A DNA stretch of 55,388 nt from Methylophaga sp. (GCA_002696735.1 NZSL01000007.1:148839-204226); one strand, 5' to 3'. Positions 25,587 through 35,034 are shown, counted from the first letter of the stretch. Notes: generated by a model not told the origin, from the sequence alone. A program made the numbers and translations.

Positions 25587-26777
25587 ATGTTAGATAACAG
25601 AACCATTGAAATCGTAAAAAGTACCCTGCCATTGCTGGAAAATGCCGGGGTTGAGGTCACAGACCATTTTTACAAACGCATGTTCAGTCACAATCCTGAA
25701 TTAAAAGATATTTTTAACCTTGCTAATCAGGCAACCGGAAGACAGCAGTTTGCCTTGTTCAGCGCCGTAGCAATGTACGCCAAGCATATTGATGATCTGG
25801 GCGCTTTAGGTGAACTGGTCGAAAGAGTGGCCCATAAACATGTCAGTTTTGATATTCAGCCTGATCAATATCAGATTGTCGGTCATCATTTGATTGAAAC
25901 GTTGAGAGAAATGGCACCAGAAGAATTTACCGATGAAGTAGCCGACGCCTGGGTGCAGGCTTATGGGCTATTAGCCAAAGTGTTAATTGGCCGAGAACAG
26001 GATATCTATAGCGAATACCAAAACAAAAGCGGCGGCTGGACCGGTTCACGTTTATTTAAAGTGAAAGATAAAAAACCGGAATCAGAACTGGTTACCAGCT
26101 TTACCTTTGTTCCGGTTGATGGTGCTGAAATTGCCAATTACCAACCCGGTCAATATCTGGCCGTTAAAGTAAAACCTGAGCAGGCAGAAAATATTGAAAT
26201 CCGTCAGTATTCTATTTCTGATAAATTCAATGGCGAAAGTTACCGGATTAGTGTCAAACGTGAAACCCAGCCAAGAGCAGGTTTGGTTTCCAATCATTTG
26301 CACGACACAGTGCAGGTTGGTGATCATGTTGAGTTAATGCCACCCACTGGGGATTTCTATTTGGCACATTTAGACAAACCGACGGTGCTGATATCTGCCG
26401 GTGTCGGTATCACACCGATGATGGCGATGCTTGGAACCCTGTTGGAGAACCAAACCGAGCAACCAACCTGGTTTTTGCATGCCTGTGAAAATAAGAATCA
26501 GCACACTTATGCCGATCAGCTTAAAAACGTGGCAAATCAGCTGGATAAGCTGCATTATTACTATTGGTATAAGCAGGATGATGCTGATGATAATCAGGCG
26601 CTAACTGGTCTGATGCAATTAGACCGCCTGCAATTTGAGCTGCCCCTGACAGATGGTCACTTTTATATTTGTGGGCCCGTTGGATTTATGCGCTTCATCA
26701 AACAACAATTGTTGGATTTAAACGTGGCTGCAGATCGAATTCATTACGAAGTTTTTGGTCCTCATAGCGATATCTGA
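25587..26777 (+). CDS. hmp: flavohaemoglobin, nitric oxide dioxygenase
   Basis: 396 residues. Globin domain (1-140) with haem ligand H85 and distal Y29 and Q53, then FAD domain (RQYSISD region, about 205) and NAD domain (SAGVGITPMMAML, HFYICGPVGFM). It converts NO plus O2 to nitrate in the cytosol using NAD(P)H. The start at 25587 has AGAGG before it; the longer frame from 25560 overlaps that site. Transcription by sigma-54 and NorR is strongly indicated, making it the inducible sink for NO from NirK. Confidence 0.95.
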   Translation: MLDNRTIEIVKSTLPLLENAGVEVTDHFYKRMFSHNPELKDIFNLANQATGRQQFALFSAVAMYAKHIDDLGALGELVERVAHKHVSFDIQPDQYQIVGHHLIETLREMAPEEFTDEVADAWVQAYGLLAKVLIGREQDIYSEYQNKSGGWTGSRLFKVKDKKPESELVTSFTFVPVDGAEIANYQPGQYLAVKVKPEQAENIEIRQYSISDKFNGESYRISVKRETQPRAGLVSNHLHDTVQVGDHVELMPPTGDFYLAHLDKPTVLISAGVGITPMMAMLGTLLENQTEQPTWFLHACENKNQHTYADQLKNVANQLDKLHYYYWYKQDDADDNQALTGLMQLDRLQFELPLTDGHFYICGPVGFMRFIKQQLLDLNVAADRIHYEVFGPHSDI

Positions 26778-26785
26778 CAAATGCA

Positions 26786-26815
26786 TGGAGAGCGAATCAT
26801 TGCTCTCCACTTTTT
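26786..26815 (+). terminator. intrinsic terminator of hmp
   Basis: TGGAGAGC and GCTCTCCA form an 8-bp stem with an 8-base loop, followed by CTTTTT. It begins 9 bases after the hmp stop. Confidence 0.8.
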
Positions 26816-26827
26816 GAATTGACTTAC

Positions 26828-27214
26828 TCAAACCAAGCGTTGCCAAACGCCCAGAAAGCTGGATAGAATCACTACAGCCCAAACAAATATCGCCACACCG
26901 GCAGCTGCAGCAGCGATATCTTTAATGATGCCGATTTTATGGTTATGACGTTCTTCCACGAAATCACACATGGCTTCAATGGCAGTATTAAACAATTCTG
27001 CACTCAGGGCAAAGCCAGTTGCCATAATGATTAATGCGGCATCCACCCATTTGTGAAACCACAACGAAACCAGTACAACGATGACTGAGACAACTACTTT
27101 GTAAAGTACACTGAAGTCACTTAATACTGCATAACGCAGTCCTTTAATAATGGTGCGAAATTTTTTCAGTGGGTGATAGCCTGCTTCGCCACTTTCCAGA
27201 AATTTATTTTTCAT
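26828..27214 (-). CDS. dgkA: diacylglycerol kinase family protein (copy 1)
   Basis: About 128 residues with three membrane helices. Family core: ELFNTAIEAMCDFV (the E-x3-A-x-E signature with catalytic glutamate), then HNHKIGIIKDIAAAAAGVAI. DgkA-type enzymes phosphorylate diacylglycerol or undecaprenol at the inner membrane. The motif departs somewhat from the E. coli protein and from copy 2 at 37839-38210, so the lipid substrate of the two copies may differ. Monocistronic; converges with hmp. Confidence 0.82.
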   Translation of the reverse strand: MKNKFLESGEAGYHPLKKFRTIIKGLRYAVLSDFSVLYKVVVSVIVVLVSLWFHKWVDAALIIMATGFALSAELFNTAIEAMCDFVEERHNHKIGIIKDIAAAAAGVAIFVWAVVILSSFLGVWQRLV

Positions 27215-27378
27215 CGCGATCACTTTATTGTCTTATGAATTCTACAGAGCATCATGGCGTGACTCTAAGCCAATTCACAATAACCTAAATCATCAAAAAA
27301 GTTGTTCGCTCAATCCTTTGACAAAATCTTCATCTCGCTATCAGTAAAGTTATCGTATAAAAATTTAGGATTTTATAA

Positions 27379-27687
27379 ATGAAACAAATCGTGTTGAGTT
27401 TCTTCTTTGGTGGCTTTTTGCTGACAAATGCCATTTCCGTTCAGGCTGAGCAGGCACAAGTTTGTGAGGAATGGGCCAGCAAAGCCGGCTCATATATGCT
27501 GTTTCGACAAATGAATACACCGATTCACGAGGCAATGGAAAACGCCATGGGTAATGTTACGCGGGGCTTGCTTCTGAGTGCCTATCAACAACCGGTTGCT
27601 GAAACCAATGAAGGTAAGCAGCAAGCTATTGATGATTTTAAAAACAAAACGCTTGAGGAATGCATTTCACAAATGCAACAGCGTTAA
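27379..27687 (+). CDS. small secreted hypothetical protein
   Basis: 102 residues. Signal peptide of about 23 residues (FFFGGFLLTNAISVQA), then a helical mature protein with two cysteines near its ends (QVCEEW and EECISQM) that could form a disulfide. I do not recognise a family. AGGAT lies before ATG at 27379. Its stop overlaps the stop of the convergent outer-membrane protein gene, leaving no room for a terminator. Confidence 0.65.
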   Translation: MKQIVLSFFFGGFLLTNAISVQAEQAQVCEEWASKAGSYMLFRQMNTPIHEAMENAMGNVTRGLLLSAYQQPVAETNEGKQQAIDDFKNKTLEECISQMQQR

Positions 27688-28376
27688 AACTCATATTCCA
27701 ATAATGCACGCCAGTTGGTATCGGCGGTTTTGGCAGATAAGCCGGTCAGAACGCCAATTTCCCAATGCAGTTTTTTACCGGGAGAAAGACTGATATCGCC
27801 CAAAAACACTGGACCTAATGCACGAGTATCTTCGCCAGCATAAAATTCAACCGCCGGCTCAAAATAGCGAGAAAGTCGATAACGGGTTTGTAACGATAAA
27901 GCGGTTTCAAATTCACTTTCCTGCGATTCGCCCCATTCATATTTAAGCCAGAAATTACTGGTTGCAACCCATCTCCCCCACTCTTTCAAAGCGATTAATC
28001 CTGCAGCTGCTTCCCAGTTATTATCATCACGTTGTCGTTCAAGTTCGGTTATAAGCCCCCAGTCAATACCGTATTCACCTTGCTCGGTCAGTTGCCAAAG
28101 CGCTTCGATTTCATATGCCTGTAAGCGAAAATCATTATTTTGATTATCTTCACCAATCAAATAGCCTTCAATAAACAGCCGGTCGGTAAGACTTTTGCCC
28201 ACCCCTAATCGTTGAACCTGCTGCCCATCTGAATCGGTCATTCTCCATTCAATTTCACGCTCCAATGGCTGTACATAAGGCGCATAGACTTTATCGACCG
28301 GATTACCATCGGCATGACTGAGCGCCGGGAGCGTAACAATAAAAAATAAAAAACTGAGGCGTTGAAAATTAAACAT
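27684..28376 (-). CDS. putative outer-membrane beta-barrel protein
   Basis: 230 residues with a signal peptide (cleavage near SHA, residue 22). The mature sequence alternates polar and hydrophobic residues in strands (RLFIEGYLIG, EIEALWQLTEQG, WLKYEWGES, LHWEIGVLTGL) and ends in F (RALLEYEF), typical of outer-membrane barrels. It overlaps the end of the FTR1 gene by 8 bases and is the last gene of a ten-gene run, so it may help iron or a small molecule cross the outer membrane. Substrate unknown. Confidence 0.7.
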   Translation of the reverse strand: MFNFQRLSFLFFIVTLPALSHADGNPVDKVYAPYVQPLEREIEWRMTDSDGQQVQRLGVGKSLTDRLFIEGYLIGEDNQNNDFRLQAYEIEALWQLTEQGEYGIDWGLITELERQRDDNNWEAAAGLIALKEWGRWVATSNFWLKYEWGESQESEFETALSLQTRYRLSRYFEPAVEFYAGEDTRALGPVFLGDISLSPGKKLHWEIGVLTGLSAKTADTNWRALLEYEF

Positions 28377-29148
28377 GTGAAATAGCCCTTGAAAATCGTC
28401 CCGAAAGAATCACGATCAACATCAGTAACAAGCTTGTCAGATAAATTATTATCTGACTCCAGGTAGGCGTCGCTTCATACGCCATCAATGCATAAAGTAA
28501 CTGACCGGGTAACGAATGTTCACTGATAATATGAGAGCTGTCCCATACGGGTTCTGTTGAGGCTAACCAATCTGCTTGAATAAGAAACTGAGTGGCCTGG
28601 GACATCATGCTGCTCCCTACAATCACAACCAGCACACAGATGAATTTGGCTGCGGCTGCAGGTTTTAAAGCAATCATCAGGTGATATAAAAAAATACCGC
28701 AGCTAACCCCGATGCTTAAGCCAATTAAACTGCCTGACACGACGGATTGCAGCAAAAAATGATCACTGCGAAAGCCGGAAATATATAACATGATTTCGGC
28801 ACTTTCCCGACTAATTGCCAGGATAATGGCTGCCATCATCATGCCTTTTACCAGCCGATTGGGGAGGACAATATCTCTGGAAATAAGCCATAAAAACCCC
28901 ATCAGAAATACATAAATACCTATATGAATAATGGTATTGGTTATTTCCTGACCAACGCCCTCCAGCCAGTTTGATATCTCGGGTAAAAAATACGCATAAG
29001 CGCCACCGGCAATCAATCCCAGCAGAATTGCCTTGAGCAGAAAGCTACGTGCTTGCTGACTCACAGTGGTAAATGCCATGAACAGGCTTACGACCATGGC
29101 GGCTTCCAGTACTTCACGTAACACCAGAATAACGCTATTCAGCAACAT
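28369..29148 (-). CDS. FTR1 family high-affinity iron permease
   Basis: 259 residues, seven membrane helices. Iron-binding REVLE (11-15) in the first helix and RESAE (114-118) in the fourth fit the two RExxE motifs of FTR1/EfeU permeases. It would carry ferric or oxidised ferrous iron across the inner membrane. It follows the cupredoxin gene by 2 bases and overlaps the outer-membrane protein gene. No EfeB peroxidase or multicopper oxidase gene is present; the cupredoxin may stand in. Confidence 0.88.
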   Translation of the reverse strand: MLLNSVILVLREVLEAAMVVSLFMAFTTVSQQARSFLLKAILLGLIAGGAYAYFLPEISNWLEGVGQEITNTIIHIGIYVFLMGFLWLISRDIVLPNRLVKGMMMAAIILAISRESAEIMLYISGFRSDHFLLQSVVSGSLIGLSIGVSCGIFLYHLMIALKPAAAAKFICVLVVIVGSSMMSQATQFLIQADWLASTEPVWDSSHIISEHSLPGQLLYALMAYEATPTWSQIIIYLTSLLLMLIVILSGRFSRAISHV

Positions 29149-29150
29149 GA

Positions 29151-29489
29151 TTATTTACCGCTCTCTTTGACAATTATTCTGCCTTGGGCCGTTTTAGGAA
29201 AAAACTCACCAAAAAATGGATACGTCCCTGGCTTTAATGGGCCGACAAAAATGATCGCCTGAGTATTGCCGGGGATGACTTTTTCACGGTTAAGCTCATA
29301 ACTTTCAAATTCTTCAGGAGTAGCATCTTGATTTTTGACCAGTAATTTCACCTTGGTATCAGCGGGAATCACTAGTTCATCCGGATAAAATAGATGATCT
29401 TTGATGAGGATTTCAAATACGGGTGGCGCAGCGTAACTCTTTATTGGAATCAATAGGATAGCCATGCATATAAAAAAATACTTCATCAT
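29151..29489 (-). CDS. periplasmic cupredoxin-like protein of an FTR1 system
   Basis: 112 residues, signal peptide of about 20 residues (KSYA). The fold is that of the cupredoxin_1 family (FEILIKDHLFYPDELVIPADTKVKLLVKNQD, KPGTYPFFGEFFPKTAQGRIIV). The usual copper cysteine and C-terminal histidine are missing, so it is not a blue copper protein; relatives next to FTR1 permeases are thought to bind or hand over iron. It overlaps the kinase gene by 4 bases. Confidence 0.82.
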   Translation of the reverse strand: MMKYFFICMAILLIPIKSYAAPPVFEILIKDHLFYPDELVIPADTKVKLLVKNQDATPEEFESYELNREKVIPGNTQAIIFVGPLKPGTYPFFGEFFPKTAQGRIIVKESGK

Positions 29490-30811
29490 TTATTCATCAC
29501 TGCAGGAAAATCTATAATGACCTTAAGGCCCGTTTCAAATGCTGATTTGGTCAGTTTGATCTCAGCATGATGCATTTCAATAATATGTTGAACGATAGCG
29601 AGACCTAGACCACATCCCGGTAATTGGAGATCACTGTTTTCGTTCTGGTATCGATAAAACCGGTCAAAAATACGCTCATACTGGTCTGGCGGAATACCGG
29701 GACCATCATCCTCAACGGTTAATCGCACACCTTTCTCAGTGGGATGAACATGAATGACAATATGCCCCTTTGACGGTGCATATTTGTTGGCATTGTTTAG
29801 CAGGTTCTGTAACAGTGTTTCCAGGGCAAATAAATGACCATACACCTGGGCGGATTCACCAATCAATTCAATATATTGCTGACGCTTCTCAAACTGTTGA
29901 TAATCTCGTGCAATAACCTCGCTGGCCAATTTGTACAGATCAATGGCTTCGGCTTTCGCTGCAATTTGCTCAGGCGCTGTCCGATACAGCATCAGGATCT
30001 GGTTGACCAGATGGCCCATCCGGTCAACAGCAGCCTGCATGAGTTGCCAATCTTCTGTGTTATCTCCGTAGGTTTGTCGAAGATTATGTAAATGTATCTG
30101 CAAGGCACTGATAGGGGTACGTAATTCATGTGCCGCATCAGCCGCAAAACGCTGTTCACGTTGAAAACTTTGGTCAAGACGCCAGAATAGTTGGTTAATA
30201 ATTTTCACCAACTGACTCATTTCAATGGGCAATGGGGCCAATTCAATCGGTCTTAAATCATCAGCCTGTTTGCTGGAAAGTTGCGCAGAAAGCGTTTTCA
30301 AGGGCTTTAACCCGGTACCAATTAACCACCAGATTACTATGGCGGCCACTACGATGCCGAAAAACGCCGGTAATATGGTGGCCAAAACAATATCTTCCGC
30401 CATAGAACTGCGAACATCACTGCGTTCTCCGACGATAATCCATCGTTCAAATTGCGGATCAGGATGTACATAGTTATGCCAGCGAAAGCCTTTGAAATTA
30501 ACGTCATAAAATCCTTGTTCAAATTGACTTAGCGCAATATGGGGAGCAGTTTTAGAGCGAGTTAATAATTGGCCGTTGGCATCCCAGATTTGAAAAAACA
30601 GATAATCACTGGTGGGACTTTGCGTCGAATCGACTGTATTTTGACCAATGTGAGCGGAGGCAATCAGTTCAGCGGTGTTGATTAAACGTTCATCAAACAA
30701 TTGTTGTGCCGTTTCAATACTGGACTGATACCCTTTCAGTAACGACACAAACATCACCAGTACCAGAGTAGCTACTAATATCAGTAGGAGATACAGTCGG
30801 ATTGATTTCAT
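29486..30811 (-). CDS. sensor histidine kinase, QseC/PmrB type
   Basis: 441 residues: helix 7-25, periplasmic sensor about 26-140, helix 142-165, HAMP-like linker, phospho-acceptor H228 in FAADAAHELRTP, then N, G1 and G2 boxes (NLLNNANKYAP, DDGPGIP, GCGLGLAI). The periplasmic domain lacks the ExxE motif used by Salmonella PmrB for ferric iron, so the stimulus is open. It overlaps the response regulator gene upstream and the cupredoxin gene downstream, 4 bases each. Confidence 0.9.
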   Translation of the reverse strand: MKSIRLYLLLILVATLVLVMFVSLLKGYQSSIETAQQLFDERLINTAELIASAHIGQNTVDSTQSPTSDYLFFQIWDANGQLLTRSKTAPHIALSQFEQGFYDVNFKGFRWHNYVHPDPQFERWIIVGERSDVRSSMAEDIVLATILPAFFGIVVAAIVIWWLIGTGLKPLKTLSAQLSSKQADDLRPIELAPLPIEMSQLVKIINQLFWRLDQSFQREQRFAADAAHELRTPISALQIHLHNLRQTYGDNTEDWQLMQAAVDRMGHLVNQILMLYRTAPEQIAAKAEAIDLYKLASEVIARDYQQFEKRQQYIELIGESAQVYGHLFALETLLQNLLNNANKYAPSKGHIVIHVHPTEKGVRLTVEDDGPGIPPDQYERIFDRFYRYQNENSDLQLPGCGLGLAIVQHIIEMHHAEIKLTKSAFETGLKVIIDFPAVMNK

Positions 30812-31467
30812 GGATTACTGATTTGATACCCTACGCCGCGGATGGTTTTAATAAAGCCTTCTGGAAGTTTTTTACGTAAATGATGAACATGTACTTCGAT
30901 GGCATTACTGGCGACCTCTTCACCCCAGCTGTACAGCTTTGATTCCAGACTATCCCGGGTCTGCACACGACCAACATTCTCCATTAAGATTTTCAGCAAC
31001 ATAAATTCACGTCGTGGTAATTCCACCAACACATCATCCACTTTTAACTGCATGGCTTTGCTGTCCAGACTGACGGAACCGATTTGTAATGCAGCGTGTT
31101 GCTGACTGCTCAATCGGCGTTCGAACACTCTTAATCTGGCCAGCAGTTCATCAATATCAAACGGTTTAGCCAGATAATCGTCGGCACCGGCATCCAGTCC
31201 GATGACGCGATCATTAATACTGCCACGAGCCGTTAATACTAATATAGGTACTGTAGCATTGTGCTTTCGGATCTCTGCCAGCACGTCGGTGCCATCCATA
31301 TCGGGCAGTCCCAGATCCAGAATTACCATATCAGGCGGTGTAGTTTTGATGCTGTTAATCGCCTGACGACCAAGACTTAAATGATTTACCGTAAACCGGT
31401 CATGCCGCAGCGACCGCATAAGACCTTGCGCCAATGACAGATCATCTTCAATTAACAGTATTTGCAT
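30808..31467 (-). CDS. response regulator, QseB/PmrA type (OmpR family)
   Basis: 219 residues. Receiver with phospho-acceptor D51 and K101, then a winged-helix domain with SWGEEVASNAIEVHVHHLRKKL, the recognition region of the QseB/PmrA group. These regulators bind direct repeats of CTTAA spaced 11 bases apart. Exactly such a box precedes this operon (35772-35788), and a related one precedes dgkA (38258-38274). The gene begins inside the last codons of the TPR gene (20-base overlap). Confidence 0.92.
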   Translation of the reverse strand: MQILLIEDDLSLAQGLMRSLRHDRFTVNHLSLGRQAINSIKTTPPDMVILDLGLPDMDGTDVLAEIRKHNATVPILVLTARGSINDRVIGLDAGADDYLAKPFDIDELLARLRVFERRLSSQQHAALQIGSVSLDSKAMQLKVDDVLVELPRREFMLLKILMENVGRVQTRDSLESKLYSWGEEVASNAIEVHVHHLRKKLPEGFIKTIRGVGYQISNP

Positions 31468-32116
31468 GCGTTTGGTTATTCATATGTTTGTTGACTTCTG
31501 CCAATGCCTTATCAATTTCCATTAAACGGCCTTTATCAGCCAGTGGTCTATCTGCTCTGGGTGCCGCCTTTTTCGCGAATAACAGATAAGACTCCGCTTT
31601 TTTATATTGTTTTTTATCTACTAAAAACAAAGCATAAAAATAATTACTATCAATGCCTTGTGGATTTAATCTCAATGCATTTTTTAATAGCTTTTCTGCG
31701 GTAGCCTTATCACCGAACCCCAATGGCCAACCTGGGACCTTATAATACAGTGTCCCTAATGTAGTATAGGCTGAACCATTCAATGCCTGATCATCAATTT
31801 CAATGGCTTTTTCCAGATCCGCTTTGGCTGTTTTTGCCATGGATAATGCACCAAGGCCGCCTTTAATACCGGCATAACTGGCATAAATAATTCCCCGCCA
31901 GATTAATACATCCGGTTGATCAGGTGAGAGTTTTTTTATCTCATCCGCCTTTGCAGTTAATGATTCAAACGCCTCTATCTGTTGTTTGTCAGTTAACTCA
32001 TAATTGGCATGTTCCCAGGCGGATTGCAATTGCAATGCTTCAGGCGATATTGCCTGAGCCGATAGACTGAAAACAAATAATCCCAGACTATAGAATAAAA
32101 CAAATACTTTTTTCAT
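31448..32116 (-). CDS. exported TPR-repeat protein
   Basis: About 222 residues with a signal peptide (cleavage near AQA, residue 20) and TPR-like helix pairs (ADLEKAIEIDDQALNGSAYTTLGTLYYK, AEKLLKNALRLNPQGIDSNYFYALFL, KAESYLLFAKKAAP). It is likely a periplasmic scaffold. AGGAG lies before ATG at 32116, which overlaps the SDR stop as ATGA. The same family often accompanies thermostable-hemolysin-type gene sets in my recollection, but that should be checked. Confidence 0.75.
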   Translation of the reverse strand: MKKVFVLFYSLGLFVFSLSAQAISPEALQLQSAWEHANYELTDKQQIEAFESLTAKADEIKKLSPDQPDVLIWRGIIYASYAGIKGGLGALSMAKTAKADLEKAIEIDDQALNGSAYTTLGTLYYKVPGWPLGFGDKATAEKLLKNALRLNPQGIDSNYFYALFLVDKKQYKKAESYLLFAKKAAPRADRPLADKGRLMEIDKALAEVNKHMNNQTHANTVN

Positions 32117-32925
32117 TTTGCTGCTCCTGTCCAATAACGCTGAATCAGCGGAAGTTTTTTGGCTAGGCCTTGATCCACCCAGCGACTATTGATTGAATTC
32201 AACCAACCGAATAAACGTTCGGGCCAGCCTAAGAACTGTTCACTACGTTGTGTTTTCTGATAAAAATCGACGAACTGACTTGCCACGTTTTCAACACTAT
32301 CACTATGATTTCCAAGTGCTTTATTCATTGCAGTCACGTTGTCATCGTTCATTGCTGTAGTAATGGTGCGGGGCGCAAATAAACGTACAGTGATAGGCGT
32401 ATCGGCTAACTCTCGACGCATTGCTTCCGTAAAGCCTCGCAGACCAAATTTGCAGGCACTATAAACACTGAATCCCGGAAACCCGAGTCGGCTGAATGCC
32501 GAACCGATATTGATGATCTGGGCTTTATCTGCTTTTCCCAGTAATGGGAGTAGTAAGCGTGTTAATTCGATAGGTACCATTAAGTTGGTGATGAGCATCT
32601 TCTGAATGCTGCTTTCATTCATCTCTTTGAGTGGACCGAAATGATTGCTGGCCGCATTATTAATTAATGCATTAATACCTCTGGGAAACTGTTGGCAATA
32701 CGAAAGCACTGCCTGACGGCCTTCACTTGTCGTTAAATCACTGGCAATGCAGTGATGTTGACCACCTAATGTACGATTAAGCTGTTCCAGTTGAACATGA
32801 TTCCGACCACACAACACCAATAAAAAACCTTGAGCAGACAAGACTTTAGCCAGTGCAGATCCCAGTCCACCGGTGGCACCGGTTAAAACGATAGTGTTGG
32901 ACGATGAATTCAGGGGCGTATTCAT
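32113..32925 (-). CDS. short-chain dehydrogenase/reductase
   Basis: 270 residues, classical SDR: TGATGGLGSALA cofactor site, NNAASNHFG, catalytic S in INIGSAFS and YSACK (YxxxK). It would oxidise or reduce a hydroxyl/keto group with NAD(P). The C-terminal part is extended and may touch the membrane. It overlaps the diiron-protein gene upstream and the TPR gene downstream by 4 bases each, so it belongs to the same pathway as the AMP ligase and diiron protein. Confidence 0.86.
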   Translation of the reverse strand: MNTPLNSSSNTIVLTGATGGLGSALAKVLSAQGFLLVLCGRNHVQLEQLNRTLGGQHHCIASDLTTSEGRQAVLSYCQQFPRGINALINNAASNHFGPLKEMNESSIQKMLITNLMVPIELTRLLLPLLGKADKAQIINIGSAFSRLGFPGFSVYSACKFGLRGFTEAMRRELADTPITVRLFAPRTITTAMNDDNVTAMNKALGNHSDSVENVASQFVDFYQKTQRSEQFLGWPERLFGWLNSINSRWVDQGLAKKLPLIQRYWTGAAK

Positions 32926-33569
32926 ACTGTAAGGCTCCGAAAAATATCGCCATACAAACGATAGAACATTTTGCTACTGTGAATGATCAGTTGTTGTGCC
33001 TCTGGATCGTCAATCCGGTTCATCAAAGCTTCAAAAAATTTCACATGATCCTGATCCAAAGCGCCATGTGAACGTAGATAACTAAAGGCTTTATCAGGCA
33101 AAAACAACGCATTTTGAATCGCTGTCGCGGCATTATCTGCAGTGGCAATACTGGTGCCCTCAAGTACATGAACCATGCCAAAAAAACCCAGTGGATTGAT
33201 GCGGAAAACCGTATCGTAGGCATAGGCCACCATCAGCTCGGTGGCAGAATTTGGACGACTGTTTCGCACCAATTCTTTATCATGACCGCATGCAGCGATA
33301 TCATTCAGAATCCACTCTTGATGCCCCAGCTCTTCTTCGATATATTCCGCAACAGCTTCCCGTAACCACTCATACTGTTCTGGCAATTGTGAGCCAACGG
33401 CCATCAGCAATGGAACGGTATGTTTAACGTGATGATAAGCCTGCGTTAGAAAAGCTATATAAAGATCCAGCGTCACTTCACCCCGCATCGCCTGATTAAT
33501 AATTGGGGCAGAAAATAAGTGTTGTCGCTCAACGTCTGTCTGCTGGCAGAGTGTGTCAAAAAATCCCAT
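32922..33569 (-). CDS. TenA/haem-oxygenase-like diiron protein (HDO superfamily)
   Basis: About 215 residues, all alpha. Candidate metal ligands: E80 and H83 in EEELGHQEW, E137 in HVLEGTS, D174 and H175 in DQDHVKFFE, matching the helical diiron pattern of HDO enzymes such as UndA, which act on fatty acids or amines. It lacks the TenA catalytic cysteine pattern, so thiamin salvage is unlikely. The start at 33569 has AGGAG upstream and overlaps the ligase end by 14 bases. Placed after an acyl-activating ligase, oxidation of an activated acid is a reasonable guess. Confidence 0.75.
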   Translation of the reverse strand: MGFFDTLCQQTDVERQHLFSAPIINQAMRGEVTLDLYIAFLTQAYHHVKHTVPLLMAVGSQLPEQYEWLREAVAEYIEEELGHQEWILNDIAACGHDKELVRNSRPNSATELMVAYAYDTVFRINPLGFFGMVHVLEGTSIATADNAATAIQNALFLPDKAFSYLRSHGALDQDHVKFFEALMNRIDDPEAQQLIIHSSKMFYRLYGDIFRSLTV

Positions 33570-35034
33570 ACTGTGACTCCTGATAGATAGCTTCCAAATC
33601 ATGCTGAAAAAAAGTAAAAATTCGATCGCGTTTTGGTCGACCATTGGCTGTGAGTAGTCCAGCTTTTGCTGTTAACGGCTGTTCAAGACGCTGCCATTTG
33701 GTAATTTGTGCGTAGACTGGAAGCTTTTTATTAACGTGTGATAGCCAGTTTTCCAATGCGGCATCGTTTAAATGGGTATAAATTAATGCGGTGCAATACG
33801 GTTTAGCATCACCAAACAAAATACATTGCAAAATCCCAGGATGAGCAAGTACTTCGCTTTCTACCCATTCGGGATTTATATTTCTACCGTAACTCGAAAT
33901 GAGCAGCTGTTTTTCACGTCCCTGGATGACTAAGAATCCATCCTGATCCAGATAGCCCATATCGCCGGTGGAAACAGTATTTTGATGTGATAGGTCCGTG
34001 CCGATATAGCCCAGAAAAGTATTACCCGACACCATGATTTCACCCTTTTCAATTTGGATATCTACATGGGGTAATACCTTTCCGGCTGTTCCAGGATTGT
34101 CTTGTACTGGCGTATTGAGACTGACCACTGAACTACATTCAGACAAGCCATATCCTTCATATACTGGGAGACCAATCTGACGAGCACGTTCAATCATTTC
34201 GCTGGCGACGCGACTTCCCCCTACCGCAATAAATTGCAAGGATTCAGGTGGCTGCCATCCCTGTTCAGCGGCGATTAGTAAAGCCGACAATAATTCTGGA
34301 ACCAGAATCAGACTTTCTGGTTGATAATGCGAAATGGTGGTTAATAACTGAAAAATGTTGCCTGACAGACTGCCGGAAAAACCGGTTTTCTCCATGCCAA
34401 GTAATATAATCTCTCCACCACTTAATAAAGGTGTGTAAAGCCCAGCAATATTTTCCAGTAATGTGCTTAATGGAAGTAAGGCCAGATGCCGAACATTTTC
34501 CATTTTCAGCACGCTTAATAAACTCTGACTGACTTGGTATTGATTGTCGTTACTCAGGCACACCCCTTTTGGGTCGGCTGTTGATCCTGAAGTAAATGTA
34601 ATTTTTGCCGTGCCAGGAGGCAATGCGATGACTGAGATATTTCGGCAGGCTGTAAAGGTCAACATCAAACTTTTTACAAAGTGACTTTCACCCAGAAACT
34701 CATCATCAATCATTAATGGACGATCATGAATCAGCCCAATAGCCCCCGCACTCTGTAGTGCATGTTGCAGTTGATCTGGGGTAAAAAATAATGGCAATGG
34801 CAATAAAATGATTCCGGCGCGCTGTGCTGCCAGATCCATAATCAACCATTGCACGCTGTTATCAGCCAGTAAACCAATAACCTGATGTTGATATTCCATT
34901 AATTCGGTTGCGACCGCTTCAACCTGCTGCATCACCTGTTGACGTGTTCGTTGCTGAACGTCATCTAGCACACAAATGTTGTCTGGCTGTTCAATGGCTA
35001 GTTTTTCAAAGGATTGTAAAATTTTGCTGTTCAT
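33556..35034 (-). CDS. AMP-dependent acyl ligase (ANL family)
   Basis: About 492 residues. Adenylation motifs: TFTSGSTADPKGV (about 146-158), YGLSECSS, STGDMGYLDQDGFL, GREKQLLISSYGRNINPEWVE, and the catalytic lysine in ANGRPKRDRI. It activates a carboxylic acid as acyl-AMP and perhaps acyl-CoA. The substrate pocket is not predictable by eye. Start at 35034 overlaps the hemolysin-family stop as ATGA; the longer frame from 35181 lies within that gene and is rejected. No carrier protein is adjacent. Confidence 0.86.
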   Translation of the reverse strand: MNSKILQSFEKLAIEQPDNICVLDDVQQRTRQQVMQQVEAVATELMEYQHQVIGLLADNSVQWLIMDLAAQRAGIILLPLPLFFTPDQLQHALQSAGAIGLIHDRPLMIDDEFLGESHFVKSLMLTFTACRNISVIALPPGTAKITFTSGSTADPKGVCLSNDNQYQVSQSLLSVLKMENVRHLALLPLSTLLENIAGLYTPLLSGGEIILLGMEKTGFSGSLSGNIFQLLTTISHYQPESLILVPELLSALLIAAEQGWQPPESLQFIAVGGSRVASEMIERARQIGLPVYEGYGLSECSSVVSLNTPVQDNPGTAGKVLPHVDIQIEKGEIMVSGNTFLGYIGTDLSHQNTVSTGDMGYLDQDGFLVIQGREKQLLISSYGRNINPEWVESEVLAHPGILQCILFGDAKPYCTALIYTHLNDAALENWLSHVNKKLPVYAQITKWQRLEQPLTAKAGLLTANGRPKRDRIFTFFQHDLEAIYQESQYGIF

